The translations under genes and the position numbers were made by a program. Shown one piece after another: positions 16,691-26,048 of a DNA stretch of 64,000 bases; the first letter of the stretch is position 1; every line of letters begins with the position of its first letter. The stretch is from Parasegetibacter sp. NRK P23 (lineage in GTDB: Bacteria; Bacteroidota; Bacteroidia; Chitinophagales; Chitinophagaceae): NCBI RefSeq assembly GCF_023721715.1, contig NZ_JAMDLG010000001.1:1243889-1307888 (forward strand). The letters are read 5' to 3'. The notes beneath the pieces were generated by a model, which did no database searches, was not told the origin of the DNA, and was given only the letters and a program-made list of their open reading frames with translations.

Positions 16691-18088
16691 TTAATTGCAT
16701 CCGCCTTCCGGATTGCGTTGAAAGTTTACATTGGCGGCCATTTCACCCTGTGGAAACTGGAGCACCATACCGGGACAATTCCATGTGGCGCCGCGACGGT
16801 CAATGTTTGTTTTGTTCCTGGCGCCAATCCTTTTAATTTCCTGCAACCGGCGACCTTCGCCAACAAACTCCAGCAGGTACTGGGCGCGCGTGGCGTTAAT
16901 GATGTCCGCAGCCGCGGCATTAGAAGGCAGGTTGCGCGATGTGTTGCCGTACGCGCGGGTCATGATATCGTTGATATCTGTTACCGCTACGGAAAGATTG
17001 GCATTTGTTTCAGCGGCGGATTCCGCACGGATAATTTTCATTTCAGTTACCGTGATTACCGGAACTTCGAAGCGGTCCAGGTTGTATTTGGTGAAGGAGT
17101 TCAGCCCTTCATTAAAAGTGGTATTGAACCATACCGCACGCTGATCGCCGGTATTCTGGAAACGGGCATAGAGGTCATCTGTAAAGTGCAGCACGGGAAC
17201 TCTTCCTCCATCACTTCTGAACTGACCGCGAAGATGCGCCCCGGGTTCAAAAATATTAGTGGTGTTTACCAGCTTATAGATGGCCTCCTTTGTTCCATTC
17301 AGCGAATAACGTGTGGTAAACTCAGATGCGGAAGTATTGAACTGATAGGTGGATGCGCTACTAGCAGTTAATACAAGATTCGCCATCCTGTAAGCTTCGC
17401 CGAAATTATTCATCTGGAAATACACTTTAGCGAGAAACGCTCTTGCGGCGGCCTTGCCTGGAACCCCACCTACCACTTCCGGCAGTTTCGCCTCGGCATC
17501 AATAAGGTCGGCCACAATCTGCGCGTACACCTGACCCACAGTGGCCCTGGGAAGAGATGCCAGGCCGGTGGAAGTTCTCAGCGGAATACCCGGATGGCTG
17601 TTATCCGTAGTATTGCCATACGGCTGCGCGAAGAGTCTTACCAGTTCGAAATGCGCCACGGCTCTGATAAATTTCGCCATCCCAATGAACCTTGTGGTAT
17701 CCGCAGCATCTGCCACATCCATTTTTTCAAGCGCCCTGTTCGCCTGGGTAATGACATGGTAATTATCCACGTAGAAATTATTCTTATAGTCCCCGAAAAT
17801 GGATGTTCTACGGCCATATATCTCACCGTAATCTCCGGTAAGAAGCGTGGCATCCAACTGGTCGGCCACCAGTTCATTCAACACTACCATCCGTCCGCCA
17901 TACAGTTGTTCACTTGCCATTGATTTCAAGGCGCTGTTCAACATCAGTTCTATTCCTTCACTGGAAACAATTACAGAATCTTCATCTAACTTACCGGACG
18001 GCGGTCTTTCCAGGAATTTCTTGCAGGAAGTCATGCTGCCGAGCAACGCCGCGACAAGCATTATATACAAAAATGATATAGGTTTCAT
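16691..18088 (-). CDS. SusD/RagB-like nutrient-binding lipoprotein
   Basis: 465 residues. Lipobox SMTSC, then KKFLERPPSGKL, the standard start of SusD proteins; helical TPR-like region around ITQANRALEKMDV and FIRAVAHFELVRLFAQPYG; C-terminal ARAQYLLEFVGEGRRLQEIKR. It forms the lid over the SusC channel and binds the oligosaccharide outside the cell. It starts 17 bases after the SusC stop. Somewhat shorter than many SusD proteins, otherwise complete. Confidence 0.95.
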   Translation of the reverse strand: MKPISFLYIMLVAALLGSMTSCKKFLERPPSGKLDEDSVIVSSEGIELMLNSALKSMASEQLYGGRMVVLNELVADQLDATLLTGDYGEIYGRRTSIFGDYKNNFYVDNYHVITQANRALEKMDVADAADTTRFIGMAKFIRAVAHFELVRLFAQPYGNTTDNSHPGIPLRTSTGLASLPRATVGQVYAQIVADLIDAEAKLPEVVGGVPGKAAARAFLAKVYFQMNNFGEAYRMANLVLTASSASTYQFNTSASEFTTRYSLNGTKEAIYKLVNTTNIFEPGAHLRGQFRSDGGRVPVLHFTDDLYARFQNTGDQRAVWFNTTFNEGLNSFTKYNLDRFEVPVITVTEMKIIRAESAAETNANLSVAVTDINDIMTRAYGNTSRNLPSNAAAADIINATRAQYLLEFVGEGRRLQEIKRIGARNKTNIDRRGATWNCPGMVLQFPQGEMAANVNFQRNPEGGCN

Positions 18089-18105
18089 TGTCTTGATGTT
18101 ATCGG

Positions 18106-21100
18106 TTAGAAGGAAAGGTTAAGGCCAAATGTTACAGACTTCTGCTGAGGCGGCGTAAGGTAGGTAACATTGGGGCTCAGGTTACGATCCTGTGCATTCT
18201 CAAAGTCCCGCGCGATTTCAGGATCCCCACCGGGGTATTTCGTGAAAGTGAGCAAGTTCATGCCGGTAACGAATATCCTGGCGTTACGAAGACCGATGCG
18301 CCGTAAAGTTTCCTGCGGGATAGAATAAGATAATGTCAATTCCCGCAAACGCATATAAGAGGCATCGTAGAGGAACATCGTGGAATTGTATTGCCATTCA
18401 CTGGACAATCCGTTATATGTAGCTGGGTTCATGGTGAGCCTTGGATAACGTGCGATATCACCGGGCTTCATCCATCGGTCCGCTATTTCTGTGCGCATAT
18501 TCCAATCGGTAACGATTCCGAGTTGGCGCTTGCCGCTTCCGTCGTAAATATTTCCTCCGATAGTGAAACTAAGCAATGTACTGAGTTCAAAAGCCTTGTA
18601 GCGGAGCGTGGAGTTAATGCCGCCAACATAATCAGGAATCACGGCTCCAACAGGAACACGATTATCCAATGAGAAGGTTTTGGTTTGCTTTCCGTTTACA
18701 TCCAGCCAGATAGGAAGACCATCATTCGGATCAACACCTACATAACGTACCACATAGTTTGTGCCGATCGGATAACCAACCGCAATACGCGTATCGTTGG
18801 TACCTCCACCAATGGCATCAGCACTCAGATCACCCAGACTCTTCACTTCGTTATAATTTTTACTGATGTTGCCACCCACACTCCAGTCCCAATCTTTCTT
18901 CTGCACCAGTTTTGCATTCAGGGCAAGTTCAACACCTTGGTTAATGATCACGGCATCAACATTGCGATAGGCATCTTTGAATCCGGTTGAGGGACTTACC
19001 CCAGCGTTCAATATCACATCTCTTGTGGTTCGGTTGTAATAGGAAAGTTCACCTGTAACCCTGTTGTTAAATAGAGTGAAATCCGCTCCCAGATCATAGT
19101 TTACCACCTTCTCCCAGTGAAGATCCGGGTTTGCAATATTCTCCAGGAAATAAGTCTGCTGGTTATTATATAAACCGTCGAGCCTGTACTGTGATCTGTA
19201 AAGACCGCTCGGGAAATTAGAGTTTCCTGTAAGACCAGCACTTGCACGAAGTTTCAGGTAGTTGATCCAGGTCACATTTTCCAAGAACTTTTCTTCAGTA
19301 AGCACATATCCGAGTGCCACTGTGGGAAAGTACCCATATTTATAATTGGTTCCAAAGCGGGAAGATCCGTCTGCACGCATAGAGGCCTGTGCAAAGAATT
19401 TGTCTTTGTAACTATAGTTCACCCTTGCGAAGAAAGAATTAAAGGTGAAAGCATTGGTCTCGTTCCACACTGCCTGGCCAATTGCCCTGAGGCTATCCCT
19501 GAACGCTTCGAACGCGGGCACATCATCATACCATGGCGTATTGGTTGCTTTACCAAAGTCTGTGCTGAAGAACCTGGTTCTTGATTCCTGCGCTTCAGTA
19601 CCGGCAAGCAGCACAAAACGATGGTCATCTTTTATATCCCACTTATATTCAGCGGTGAATGTTCCACTTTGGTTCACGGTTTCTGAAGGACTTCTCCTGG
19701 TGAAACCCAGCATGTCGCTGTTATTCCGGAATTCCGGCGTTTCAAATTTATCTTCAAGGCCACGCAGGTAATCCAGGGAACCTACAACTTTTAAGGTTAG
19801 GTTTTTGACGGGCGTATATTGAAAGAAAACGGAACTCATGATCCGATCGTCTCTGTTATACCAGGTATTGCCTTCTATCACGCGAACCGGGTTAGCCCCT
19901 CCTGTAAAGAAAGAACCATCGTCGTTGTATACAGGGAAGAAAGGCAATGCCGTACTCATCACATCGCCCAAACCGCCCGCCCACGCCGCGGGTACACGCT
20001 GGTTATTGCCCCTGTTGTAGCCGGCCGTTATGCCCGCCTTGAATTTTGAATTGAGCGTATAATCAACATTGGCGCGCAAACCGTAACGTTCAAATGAGTT
20101 TCCCTTCAGGTAACTTTGCTGGTCGCTGTAATTGGCACTTACGAATGCACGTACCTTTTTGGAACCCACATTCATACTCAGGTTATGTTCATGCATTACG
20201 CCGGTGCGGGTAAGCAGGTCCCACCAATCGGTGTTCGTTTGCCTGGCCTTTTCCCAACTGACGTTTCCCGGAAGCGGTGCCAAACCTGAATTGCCATCGT
20301 TCACCCAGGCTTCCTGGCGCAAGGCGAGCCAATCTTCGGTACCCAGAAAATCCGGACGATTCGCATAAGTACTGAAACCCACCCTATTGGAATAATTGAA
20401 AGAAGGCTTGCCGCTTTTACCGCGCTTGGTGGTGATGAGGATCACTCCATTCGCACCACGACTTCCATATATACCAGCCGCCGCCGCATCTTTTAAAATT
20501 TCCACGGATTCAATGTCCTGCGGATTGATAGCGGCCAGTGGATTCTGGTTCATGGCACCACTGTTACCACGAAGGAAATTGTCCTGGGTGATGGGAACAC
20601 CGTCTACCACATACAACGGATCGCCTCCCGCACTGATGGAATTCAACCCACGTACACGCACAACCGAGCCCGACCCTGCAAGCCCGCTGCCCTGCACCAC
20701 CTGTACGCCCGCGGCACGTCCCTGCAAACCCGCTTCAAAGCTGGGCACCGGTACTGAATTTAATTTTTCGCTGGTCACTTTGGTAATGGCACCGGTCACT
20801 TCCCTCCTGCGCTGACTTCCGTAACCGATCACCACCACTTCATCGAAAGATGCGGTGGAAGGATCCAGTTTGATGTCGAGCATTCCGGAAGCGATAGATA
20901 CTTCCCTGGAAGCATAGCCCACGGAAGTGATGACCAATACTGATGCATCAGCGGGAACGCTTAAACTGAAAAGTCCATCGGCACCCGAAGATGTTCCGTT
21001 GGTTGTTCCTTTTAGGAGAATTGAAGCCCCGAATATGGGCTGACCGTTCCGGCCATCTGAAATTTTCCCGTTAATGGTGCGCTGCTGGGCAGCAGCTTCT

Positions 21101-21165
21101 GTTGAAACCATGCACAATAATGTGCAGAGCGCAACAAGCATCCTCGTTAGATTCCTGGCAGTCAT
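18106..21165 (-). CDS. SusC/RagA-like TonB-dependent outer membrane receptor
   Basis: 1019 residues. Signal peptide to about residue 26 (STEAAAQQ), a carboxypeptidase-regulatory-like domain (RTINGKISDGRNGQPIFGASILLKG), the TonB box DEVVVIGYGSQRRREVTGAI, the plug (NPQDIESVEILKDAAAAGIYGSRGANGVILITTKRG) and a 22-strand barrel ending in GLNLSF. It imports maltooligosaccharides together with SusD. There is no neighbouring sigma/anti-sigma pair; control more likely comes from the Nudix-type regulator and operator B, 40 bases upstream of the start. Confidence 0.96.
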   Translation of the reverse strand: MTARNLTRMLVALCTLLCMVSTEAAAQQRTINGKISDGRNGQPIFGASILLKGTTNGTSSGADGLFSLSVPADASVLVITSVGYASREVSIASGMLDIKLDPSTASFDEVVVIGYGSQRRREVTGAITKVTSEKLNSVPVPSFEAGLQGRAAGVQVVQGSGLAGSGSVVRVRGLNSISAGGDPLYVVDGVPITQDNFLRGNSGAMNQNPLAAINPQDIESVEILKDAAAAGIYGSRGANGVILITTKRGKSGKPSFNYSNRVGFSTYANRPDFLGTEDWLALRQEAWVNDGNSGLAPLPGNVSWEKARQTNTDWWDLLTRTGVMHEHNLSMNVGSKKVRAFVSANYSDQQSYLKGNSFERYGLRANVDYTLNSKFKAGITAGYNRGNNQRVPAAWAGGLGDVMSTALPFFPVYNDDGSFFTGGANPVRVIEGNTWYNRDDRIMSSVFFQYTPVKNLTLKVVGSLDYLRGLEDKFETPEFRNNSDMLGFTRRSPSETVNQSGTFTAEYKWDIKDDHRFVLLAGTEAQESRTRFFSTDFGKATNTPWYDDVPAFEAFRDSLRAIGQAVWNETNAFTFNSFFARVNYSYKDKFFAQASMRADGSSRFGTNYKYGYFPTVALGYVLTEEKFLENVTWINYLKLRASAGLTGNSNFPSGLYRSQYRLDGLYNNQQTYFLENIANPDLHWEKVVNYDLGADFTLFNNRVTGELSYYNRTTRDVILNAGVSPSTGFKDAYRNVDAVIINQGVELALNAKLVQKKDWDWSVGGNISKNYNEVKSLGDLSADAIGGGTNDTRIAVGYPIGTNYVVRYVGVDPNDGLPIWLDVNGKQTKTFSLDNRVPVGAVIPDYVGGINSTLRYKAFELSTLLSFTIGGNIYDGSGKRQLGIVTDWNMRTEIADRWMKPGDIARYPRLTMNPATYNGLSSEWQYNSTMFLYDASYMRLRELTLSYSIPQETLRRIGLRNARIFVTGMNLLTFTKYPGGDPEIARDFENAQDRNLSPNVTYLTPPQQKSVTFGLNLSF

Positions 21166-21769
21166 AATGGCAATTAATAGGTTTTATAATCCGCGATACA
21201 CTAATGTGTATATTTTACACAATGTTAAAATAAAAATTCTGTTAAACCAAAATAAAATGCGGGGTTTTATTTGGAATTCCCAGCGCAATCGTTTACAAGA
21301 AAAGACAGGGTAATCCGGCGCAATGATGCACCAAACCTCATTTGTTGACAGGAGACAATACAAAAGCATGTATTGTTAAACGATCTTCCTGAAAGGGATG
21401 AAAATCGTTCAACCGGCTTATATCAAAAGAATACAAAAATCATTAAGCTGATAGATCGATCATTAAAAACTGCGACTCATCAATCAAGGAATACAATTTT
21501 ATAATATGCGAATCTGAGAAATACAACCATTGTATCAAAACATGCTTACAACGCATAAGGTGTTTTAAAACAATGATGGGCATGCGTTTCAGCTCATTCA
21601 ATTCTGTGTTGAATCGCGAAGCTTTTGCATTGAATTGGGAAGTGCTACACTTTTAAATGCTGAGGTTGCTACATTAAACTCAATCATGTAGCCGTTCCAC
21701 CCGCATAGCACAGGCTAAGAAGCATCAAAATTTATCTGCCAGTTAAACCCTTCTGCCTCACCCGCACTA
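21166..21769. other. 604-base gap between regulator and SusC: promoter and operator, otherwise AT-rich
   Basis: It holds operator B (21205-21221) and a likely leftward promoter: TTTG (21251-21248), 20-base spacer, TAACATTG (21227-21220), one mismatch to consensus; the operator overlaps the end of this -7 box. The remaining 500 bases are AT-rich with no gene, tRNA or strong hairpin that I could see. Open frames at 21074-21369 are short and have no family features. Confidence 0.7.
21205..21221. promoter_or_regulatory. Candidate starch-regulon operator, site B
   Basis: TGTGTATATTTTACACA: the same half-sites and 5-base spacing as sites A and C. As at site A, it is preceded by ACTAA and followed by AT. 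It overlaps the -7 box of the SusC promoter. Confidence 0.75.
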
Positions 21770-22528
21770 TCAGAAATTGATATCCAGTGCTTTTTTGCTG
21801 AGCTTACTGTACTTTCTGTGGTTGAATTTGTAGAGTTTTCCCGGGCGGTGCGGCACATTGTCTTCCATCTGTTCCGTATCCACCAGGAAGCCCATCTGGA
21901 AGAATTTCTTTCTGAAATTCCTCCGGTCCATTTCCACGCCGAGGATCGCTTCGTACAAAGATTGTAAATCGCGGAGGGAAAACTTCGGGGGCAGCAGATT
22001 GAACACCACCGGCTCACGCAATACTTTTTGCTGAAGCCGGGTATAACAGGTTTGCAGGATCTGCATGTGGTCGAAGGCCATGGAACGGATTTCGTTGAAG
22101 GGGTGCCAATGCAGTTCGTTGTCTGAAAGTTGGAGTTCGTGGTGCTGGATATTTACAAGAGAATAATAAGCCGTAGTAACCACCCTTCCGTTGGGGTGCC
22201 GGTTGAGAGAACCGAATGTATGCACCTGTTCAAGGTATACATCATCCAGCCCGGTGCGTTCTTTCAGGATGCGGTAAGAAGCTTTGTCGAGGTCTTCATC
22301 CGGGCGCACCAGATCTCCCAGCAGCGACCATTCCCCATTAAATTCGTCCAGGTTACACTTGATGAGCAGCACCTTCAGCACCCCTTCATCGAACCCGAAA
22401 ATGACGCAATCCACGGATATGGCCACCTTGAAATAATCGGCGATGCTGATGGGTGTGGTATTGATGTTCGGTTGCGCTGCTGGTCGTCTCGTCATGGCTG
22501 GCTGTTTAATGTTATTCGGGTATCGCAA
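21770..22528 (-). CDS. Nudix-type transcriptional regulator (NrtR/AraR-like)
   Basis: 252 residues. An N-terminal Nudix fold (VDCVIFGFDEGVLKVLLIKC, GEWSLLGDLVRPDEDLDKAS) is followed from about residue 165 by a winged-helix region (LPPKFSLRDLQSLYEAILGVEMDRRNFRKKF) as in NrtR-type regulators. The Nudix box is degenerate: where hydrolases have REUxEExGU this protein has YRILKERTGL, so it should sense a ligand rather than hydrolyse one. Nudix-type regulators are known to control arabinose and other sugar genes in Bacteroidota. The gene sits between GH13 and SusC, in the same direction, which makes it the likely binder of the TGTGTA-N5-TACACA sites. The start could also be 11 codons later (MTRRP). 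Confidence 0.85.
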   Translation of the reverse strand: MRYPNNIKQPAMTRRPAAQPNINTTPISIADYFKVAISVDCVIFGFDEGVLKVLLIKCNLDEFNGEWSLLGDLVRPDEDLDKASYRILKERTGLDDVYLEQVHTFGSLNRHPNGRVVTTAYYSLVNIQHHELQLSDNELHWHPFNEIRSMAFDHMQILQTCYTRLQQKVLREPVVFNLLPPKFSLRDLQSLYEAILGVEMDRRNFRKKFFQMGFLVDTEQMEDNVPHRPGKLYKFNHRKYSKLSKKALDINF

Positions 22529-22599
22529 GTTATTTCAGTTTAACGGATTTCCAAGACCGGTGCGTATAATACCGGAATGTTCTCCGTGAAAAAACATCG

Positions 22600-25548
22600 C
22601 TACCAGGAGGAAAAAACATTGAATTTTTCCGCGTACATCTTATTCTTCCAGCAATACCTGATGATATATGTTCCCGCCTGCGGTACACTTCCGGTGATGG
22701 CCGTAACCGGTAGTTGTCCTTTTCCGGCTATCGTATTCACCTGGTAAGTTCCACCCAGTTGCCGCCCCGAGATATCATGAATGCTGATCTGTAATTTTCC
22801 GGGTTCGGGAAGCTGATAGACTATGCTGGAAGCCTGGTTTACCGGGTTGGGATAAATGCCAAAACTAAGTAACCGCCCCTGGTTGTCTATATCCTGAACC
22901 GGGGTAATACCCAGCCCATAAAGATTCCTGCTGAGGAAAATCCTGTACTCGCCGGGCGCGAGACTGATCTGCTGCTGCGTTCCGCTGGCCGTGTAGATTT
23001 CAGGCACCATATACCTGTACCAGTTGCCCGCTTTCGGGAAGGTAACGCCGATGGTTTGCGCCGTAACACCAAAATTACCCACCACCACAACGGAGGCCGT
23101 ATCATTGAAAGTACGGACGATCATATATTTCAGCCCGTTTGTACCATTCAACGAAAAGCCGATGTCCTTACTGATCCAGGTATCTCTGAAGAGCGGGTGG
23201 TTCCGGAGTTGCAACAGGCTATCATAAACGTTCACCAGGTTTTTCCGGTCCGTGTTCTGCAAATAATCCCAGCGGATGGGCTTATCGTCTACACGGCAGC
23301 TGTTCTGAACCGTTCCGTTGCTGCAATAGTTGATAGAATAATCGTAGCCCATTTCCCCGAACTGCCACATCATTTTCGGACCCGGCATCAGCCAGAAAAA
23401 AGCGGCGGCGGCTCCGTTTCTTGACAGTGCCACGGGCAGTGTTTTCACGTTGTGTGATGCGTTGGAAGTACTGCCGAACTGCAGGTTTTTATACATCAGT
23501 CTTTCTTCATCATGACTTTCCATATAGGTAACAAGGTGCGGGTTGTTCCATCCCCTGGAAGTGAACAATCCATATGAGAAATCTGATTTTCCACCATCGT
23601 TATACCCCATGGTCGCTTCGTTGAAAGGCTCTGTCGCCTTTCCCCAGAACAACATGCCGTAATCGGAGAGTTCTTTCTCCTCACTGTTTTCAGAAAGGTG
23701 CTCCAGTATTACATAAGAGCCATTGGCATGCTTCATAAGCGTATCGTAATAGGCCTTCCAGATGGCGACCCGGGAAGCATCGTACACGCTCCAGTTGTTC
23801 ACTTCTGTATTAGAACCGCAATCGCCCGTTGTACAGGAATTTTTCTGCGTAAACCCTTTGGACAAATCAAACCGGTAGCCATCAATGCGGTATTCCTTCA
23901 GCCAGTATTCCGTTACCCTGCTGAAGAAATATTTTGTGGCCGCGCTTTCATGGTTCATGTCGTACCCCACATTAAAAGGATGCTTTGCCGTTGGATTGAA
24001 CCATGGACTTTCCGCGGAAGGACGGTTGTTCGCCGCGTCAAAATACAATTGTACCATGGGACTTTGGCCGAAAGAGTGGTTCAGCACCATATCCATAATA
24101 ACAGCGATTCCGTTTCTATGACATTCATCAATAAAGGCTTTCAAATCATTTTCAGTGCCATAAAATTTATCCGCCGCGAAATAGAAACTTGGGTTATACC
24201 CCCAGCTCTTATTGCCCTCGAACTCGTTGAAGGGCATCAGCTCGATCGCGTTGATGCCCAGTTTTTTGAAGTACGGAATAGTATCTTTCAATTGTTTCCA
24301 GTTGTGCCCGGAAAGGAAGTCGCGCACCAGCACCTCGTAGACGAGTAAATTTCTTTTATCGGGACGAACGAAGTTGTTCACCTGCCAGTTGTACGGTGTT
24401 TTTCCCGTTTGTAAAACACCTACGATGCCCGTTGTTTTTCCTGCTGGATATGGTTTTAATCCCGGGTAAACACCGGTGGAAATCACCTCTCCATCGTTGA
24501 AGGGGTCCAGTATTTTTTCAGCATAAGGATCGGCGATGCGCAATGTTCCATTCACCAGGTATTGATACGCATATTCTGTTCCGGCAGTGAGTCCGGTTAT
24601 CGTGAGCCACCACCTGTTTCCATCCGGTGTTTTTTTCATGGCGTACTCCTGGCGTTCGGTCCAGTTGTTGAAATCACCCAGCACGCGTACCGTGTTCTTA
24701 CCGGGTGCATACAGCACCAGGGTAACAGACGTGTTCCCGTTCAGGTAATTGATCCCATCTTTTACACCGGCAGGAAGGGGTGCCGTTTCCACGTTCCCGT
24801 CCACAAAAAAATCAATGGTATCGCGAACAGTATTTGGTCCCGACACCGCTTCAGCAATAATGCGTTGGTTGCCTGGAGATACAATATTTGCCACCCCATT
24901 CAACGCCTTTACATTGGAAGCAGCGGCCAGTTCCGTTCCATTGAAGAGCAGTCGTATGGTACTTTGCAAGTTAGACGACGCCGCCACATTTACCGTTTCG
25001 CCCACGGTTTTCAAAAGCGGCAGCACATACCGGTTGTAACGCGGTTCCGACTCCGGCTGAAAGAGCGCCACCTTCAGGTCATTGTTAGAATACACAGGGA
25101 TATACATATTGCCCTGATCAGCGGAAAGGTCAGATACTTTCCCTTCCAGCACACTTCCGCCCGGGTTATAACTTCTGAACACCATTGCCAGCCGCAGCAG
25201 TTGCTCACCGGCAGTGATGCCGTAATATTTGCGCAAGGTGTCCAGCCTGATCTGGTATTTGTTGTTGCCGATGGGCGTAAGTTTAAAAGCCGCGTTATTG
25301 GTATTCCATTCCGACACCACATGCTTCCAGTCTGTACGACCAGTGCTGGCAGAAGTAATGACACCGGTATGAATGTAAACATCACCGGAATAATTGTTGA
25401 GTCCTTTATTCCCTTTAGCGGCATCGAAAGTAATCAGGAGCGTGTCTTCCGCGGTGGGAAATGCGGGCGACCATGTAAGCAGTTGCGCGCTGGCATGCTG
25501 GCACATGAAAACAGCGGCCACCAGGAGGTGAACAAGCAATCGGTTCAT
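22600..25548 (-). CDS. Secreted GH13 alpha-amylase/pullulanase with T9SS sorting tail
   Basis: 982 residues. Signal peptide (to QHASAQ), N-terminal beta domains, a CBM48-like module around residues 283-345 (VRVLGDFNNWTE), then the GH13 barrel: region I DMVLNH (about 485), region II GYRFDLSKGF with the nucleophile Asp (about 560), region III ILEHLSE with the acid Glu (about 616), region IV ESHDEER with the stabilising Asp (about 679). The last 80 residues (FGIYPNPVNQASSIVYQLPEPG, ISIHDISGRQLGG) form a type A T9SS sorting domain. So the enzyme is exported to the cell surface to cut starch outside. Operator C lies about 97 bases upstream. Confidence 0.95.
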   Translation of the reverse strand: MNRLLVHLLVAAVFMCQHASAQLLTWSPAFPTAEDTLLITFDAAKGNKGLNNYSGDVYIHTGVITSASTGRTDWKHVVSEWNTNNAAFKLTPIGNNKYQIRLDTLRKYYGITAGEQLLRLAMVFRSYNPGGSVLEGKVSDLSADQGNMYIPVYSNNDLKVALFQPESEPRYNRYVLPLLKTVGETVNVAASSNLQSTIRLLFNGTELAAASNVKALNGVANIVSPGNQRIIAEAVSGPNTVRDTIDFFVDGNVETAPLPAGVKDGINYLNGNTSVTLVLYAPGKNTVRVLGDFNNWTERQEYAMKKTPDGNRWWLTITGLTAGTEYAYQYLVNGTLRIADPYAEKILDPFNDGEVISTGVYPGLKPYPAGKTTGIVGVLQTGKTPYNWQVNNFVRPDKRNLLVYEVLVRDFLSGHNWKQLKDTIPYFKKLGINAIELMPFNEFEGNKSWGYNPSFYFAADKFYGTENDLKAFIDECHRNGIAVIMDMVLNHSFGQSPMVQLYFDAANNRPSAESPWFNPTAKHPFNVGYDMNHESAATKYFFSRVTEYWLKEYRIDGYRFDLSKGFTQKNSCTTGDCGSNTEVNNWSVYDASRVAIWKAYYDTLMKHANGSYVILEHLSENSEEKELSDYGMLFWGKATEPFNEATMGYNDGGKSDFSYGLFTSRGWNNPHLVTYMESHDEERLMYKNLQFGSTSNASHNVKTLPVALSRNGAAAAFFWLMPGPKMMWQFGEMGYDYSINYCSNGTVQNSCRVDDKPIRWDYLQNTDRKNLVNVYDSLLQLRNHPLFRDTWISKDIGFSLNGTNGLKYMIVRTFNDTASVVVVGNFGVTAQTIGVTFPKAGNWYRYMVPEIYTASGTQQQISLAPGEYRIFLSRNLYGLGITPVQDIDNQGRLLSFGIYPNPVNQASSIVYQLPEPGKLQISIHDISGRQLGGTYQVNTIAGKGQLPVTAITGSVPQAGTYIIRYCWKNKMYAEKFNVFSSW

Positions 25549-25620
25549 TATACAGGTTTTATGCGTTCAGGCAGGCATCGTTTTCATTTCAGAAAAAAAT
25601 CTGTCCTTTTTCGCTGAATG

Positions 25621-25641
25621 AAGGTAAAAAGTTTTTACCTT
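25621..25641. repeat. 21-base palindrome next to operator C
   Basis: AAGGTAAAAA - G - TTTTTACCTT, exact 10-base arms, 3 bases from operator C and on its amylase-proximal side. Confidence 0.85.
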
Positions 25642-25644
25642 AGT

Positions 25645-25661
25645 TGTGTAAAAAATACACA
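25645..25661. promoter_or_regulatory. Candidate starch-regulon operator, site C
   Basis: TGTGTAAAAAATACACA, perfect half-sites with 5 bases between; identical to the reverse complement of site A. It lies about 97 bases upstream of the GH13 start. Confidence 0.75.
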
Positions 25662-25708
25662 ATAATATTTTTTACCCGCTGAAACACTTCGTGATTATAA
25701 AACCTGCC

Positions 25709-25748
25709 GCCCCTTTTTCCGGTAATACGGGAGAAGGGGCTTTCTTTT
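25709..25748 (+). terminator. Terminator-like hairpin without an upstream gene
   Basis: GCCCCTT (25709-25715) pairs with AAGGGGC (25734-25740), with an inner CCG/CGG stem, followed by TTTCTTTT. It is oriented rightward, but no rightward gene precedes it. Confidence 0.6.
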
Positions 25749-25864
25749 GGGCAACACTTCATGCTTTTATGCTCGTGCAGCGCCTTCACATTAGACGTAT
25801 TTTCATCGTGTAAGACCGGTTTAAAAAACGATGTTCTAAAGGTTTTATCACCTCGGCACCTATG

Positions 25865-25888
25865 GGAAAACAACGTCGGTGGCACCGA
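25865..25888. repeat. GGTGGCACCG repeat family, copy 3
   Basis: 24 bases identical (reverse complement) to 55551-55574: GGAAAACAACGTC followed by GGTGGCACCGA. Confidence 0.85.
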
Positions 25889-25999
25889 TTTGCCCTAAAC
25901 CCACCCAAAACCAACTTCTTACCCTCTTCCTTCCGCACCCGTTCAGAAACGGATCGCATCAAAAGAAAAACAAGGCGAAACTCGGCGGGTTTTCACCCT

Positions 26000-26033
26000 A
26001 CCCGGTGGCACCGCTATAGCGATGGCACCGGGT
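26000..26033. repeat. GGTGGCACCG repeat family, copy 4, next to the ligA promoter
   Basis: An imperfect 34-base palindrome, arms ACCCGGTGGCACCGCTA and TAGCGATGGCACCGGGT. Its first 21 bases after the A match 3517-3537. Confidence 0.85.
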
Positions 26034-26040
26034 CAATCCC

Positions 26041-26048
26041 TATATTTG
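26041..26048 (+). promoter_or_regulatory. -7 box of ligA
   Basis: TATATTTG, a full TAnnTTTG match 17 bases before the ligA ATG. No TTTG is found at the -33 position, which is occupied by repeat copy 4. Confidence 0.6.
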
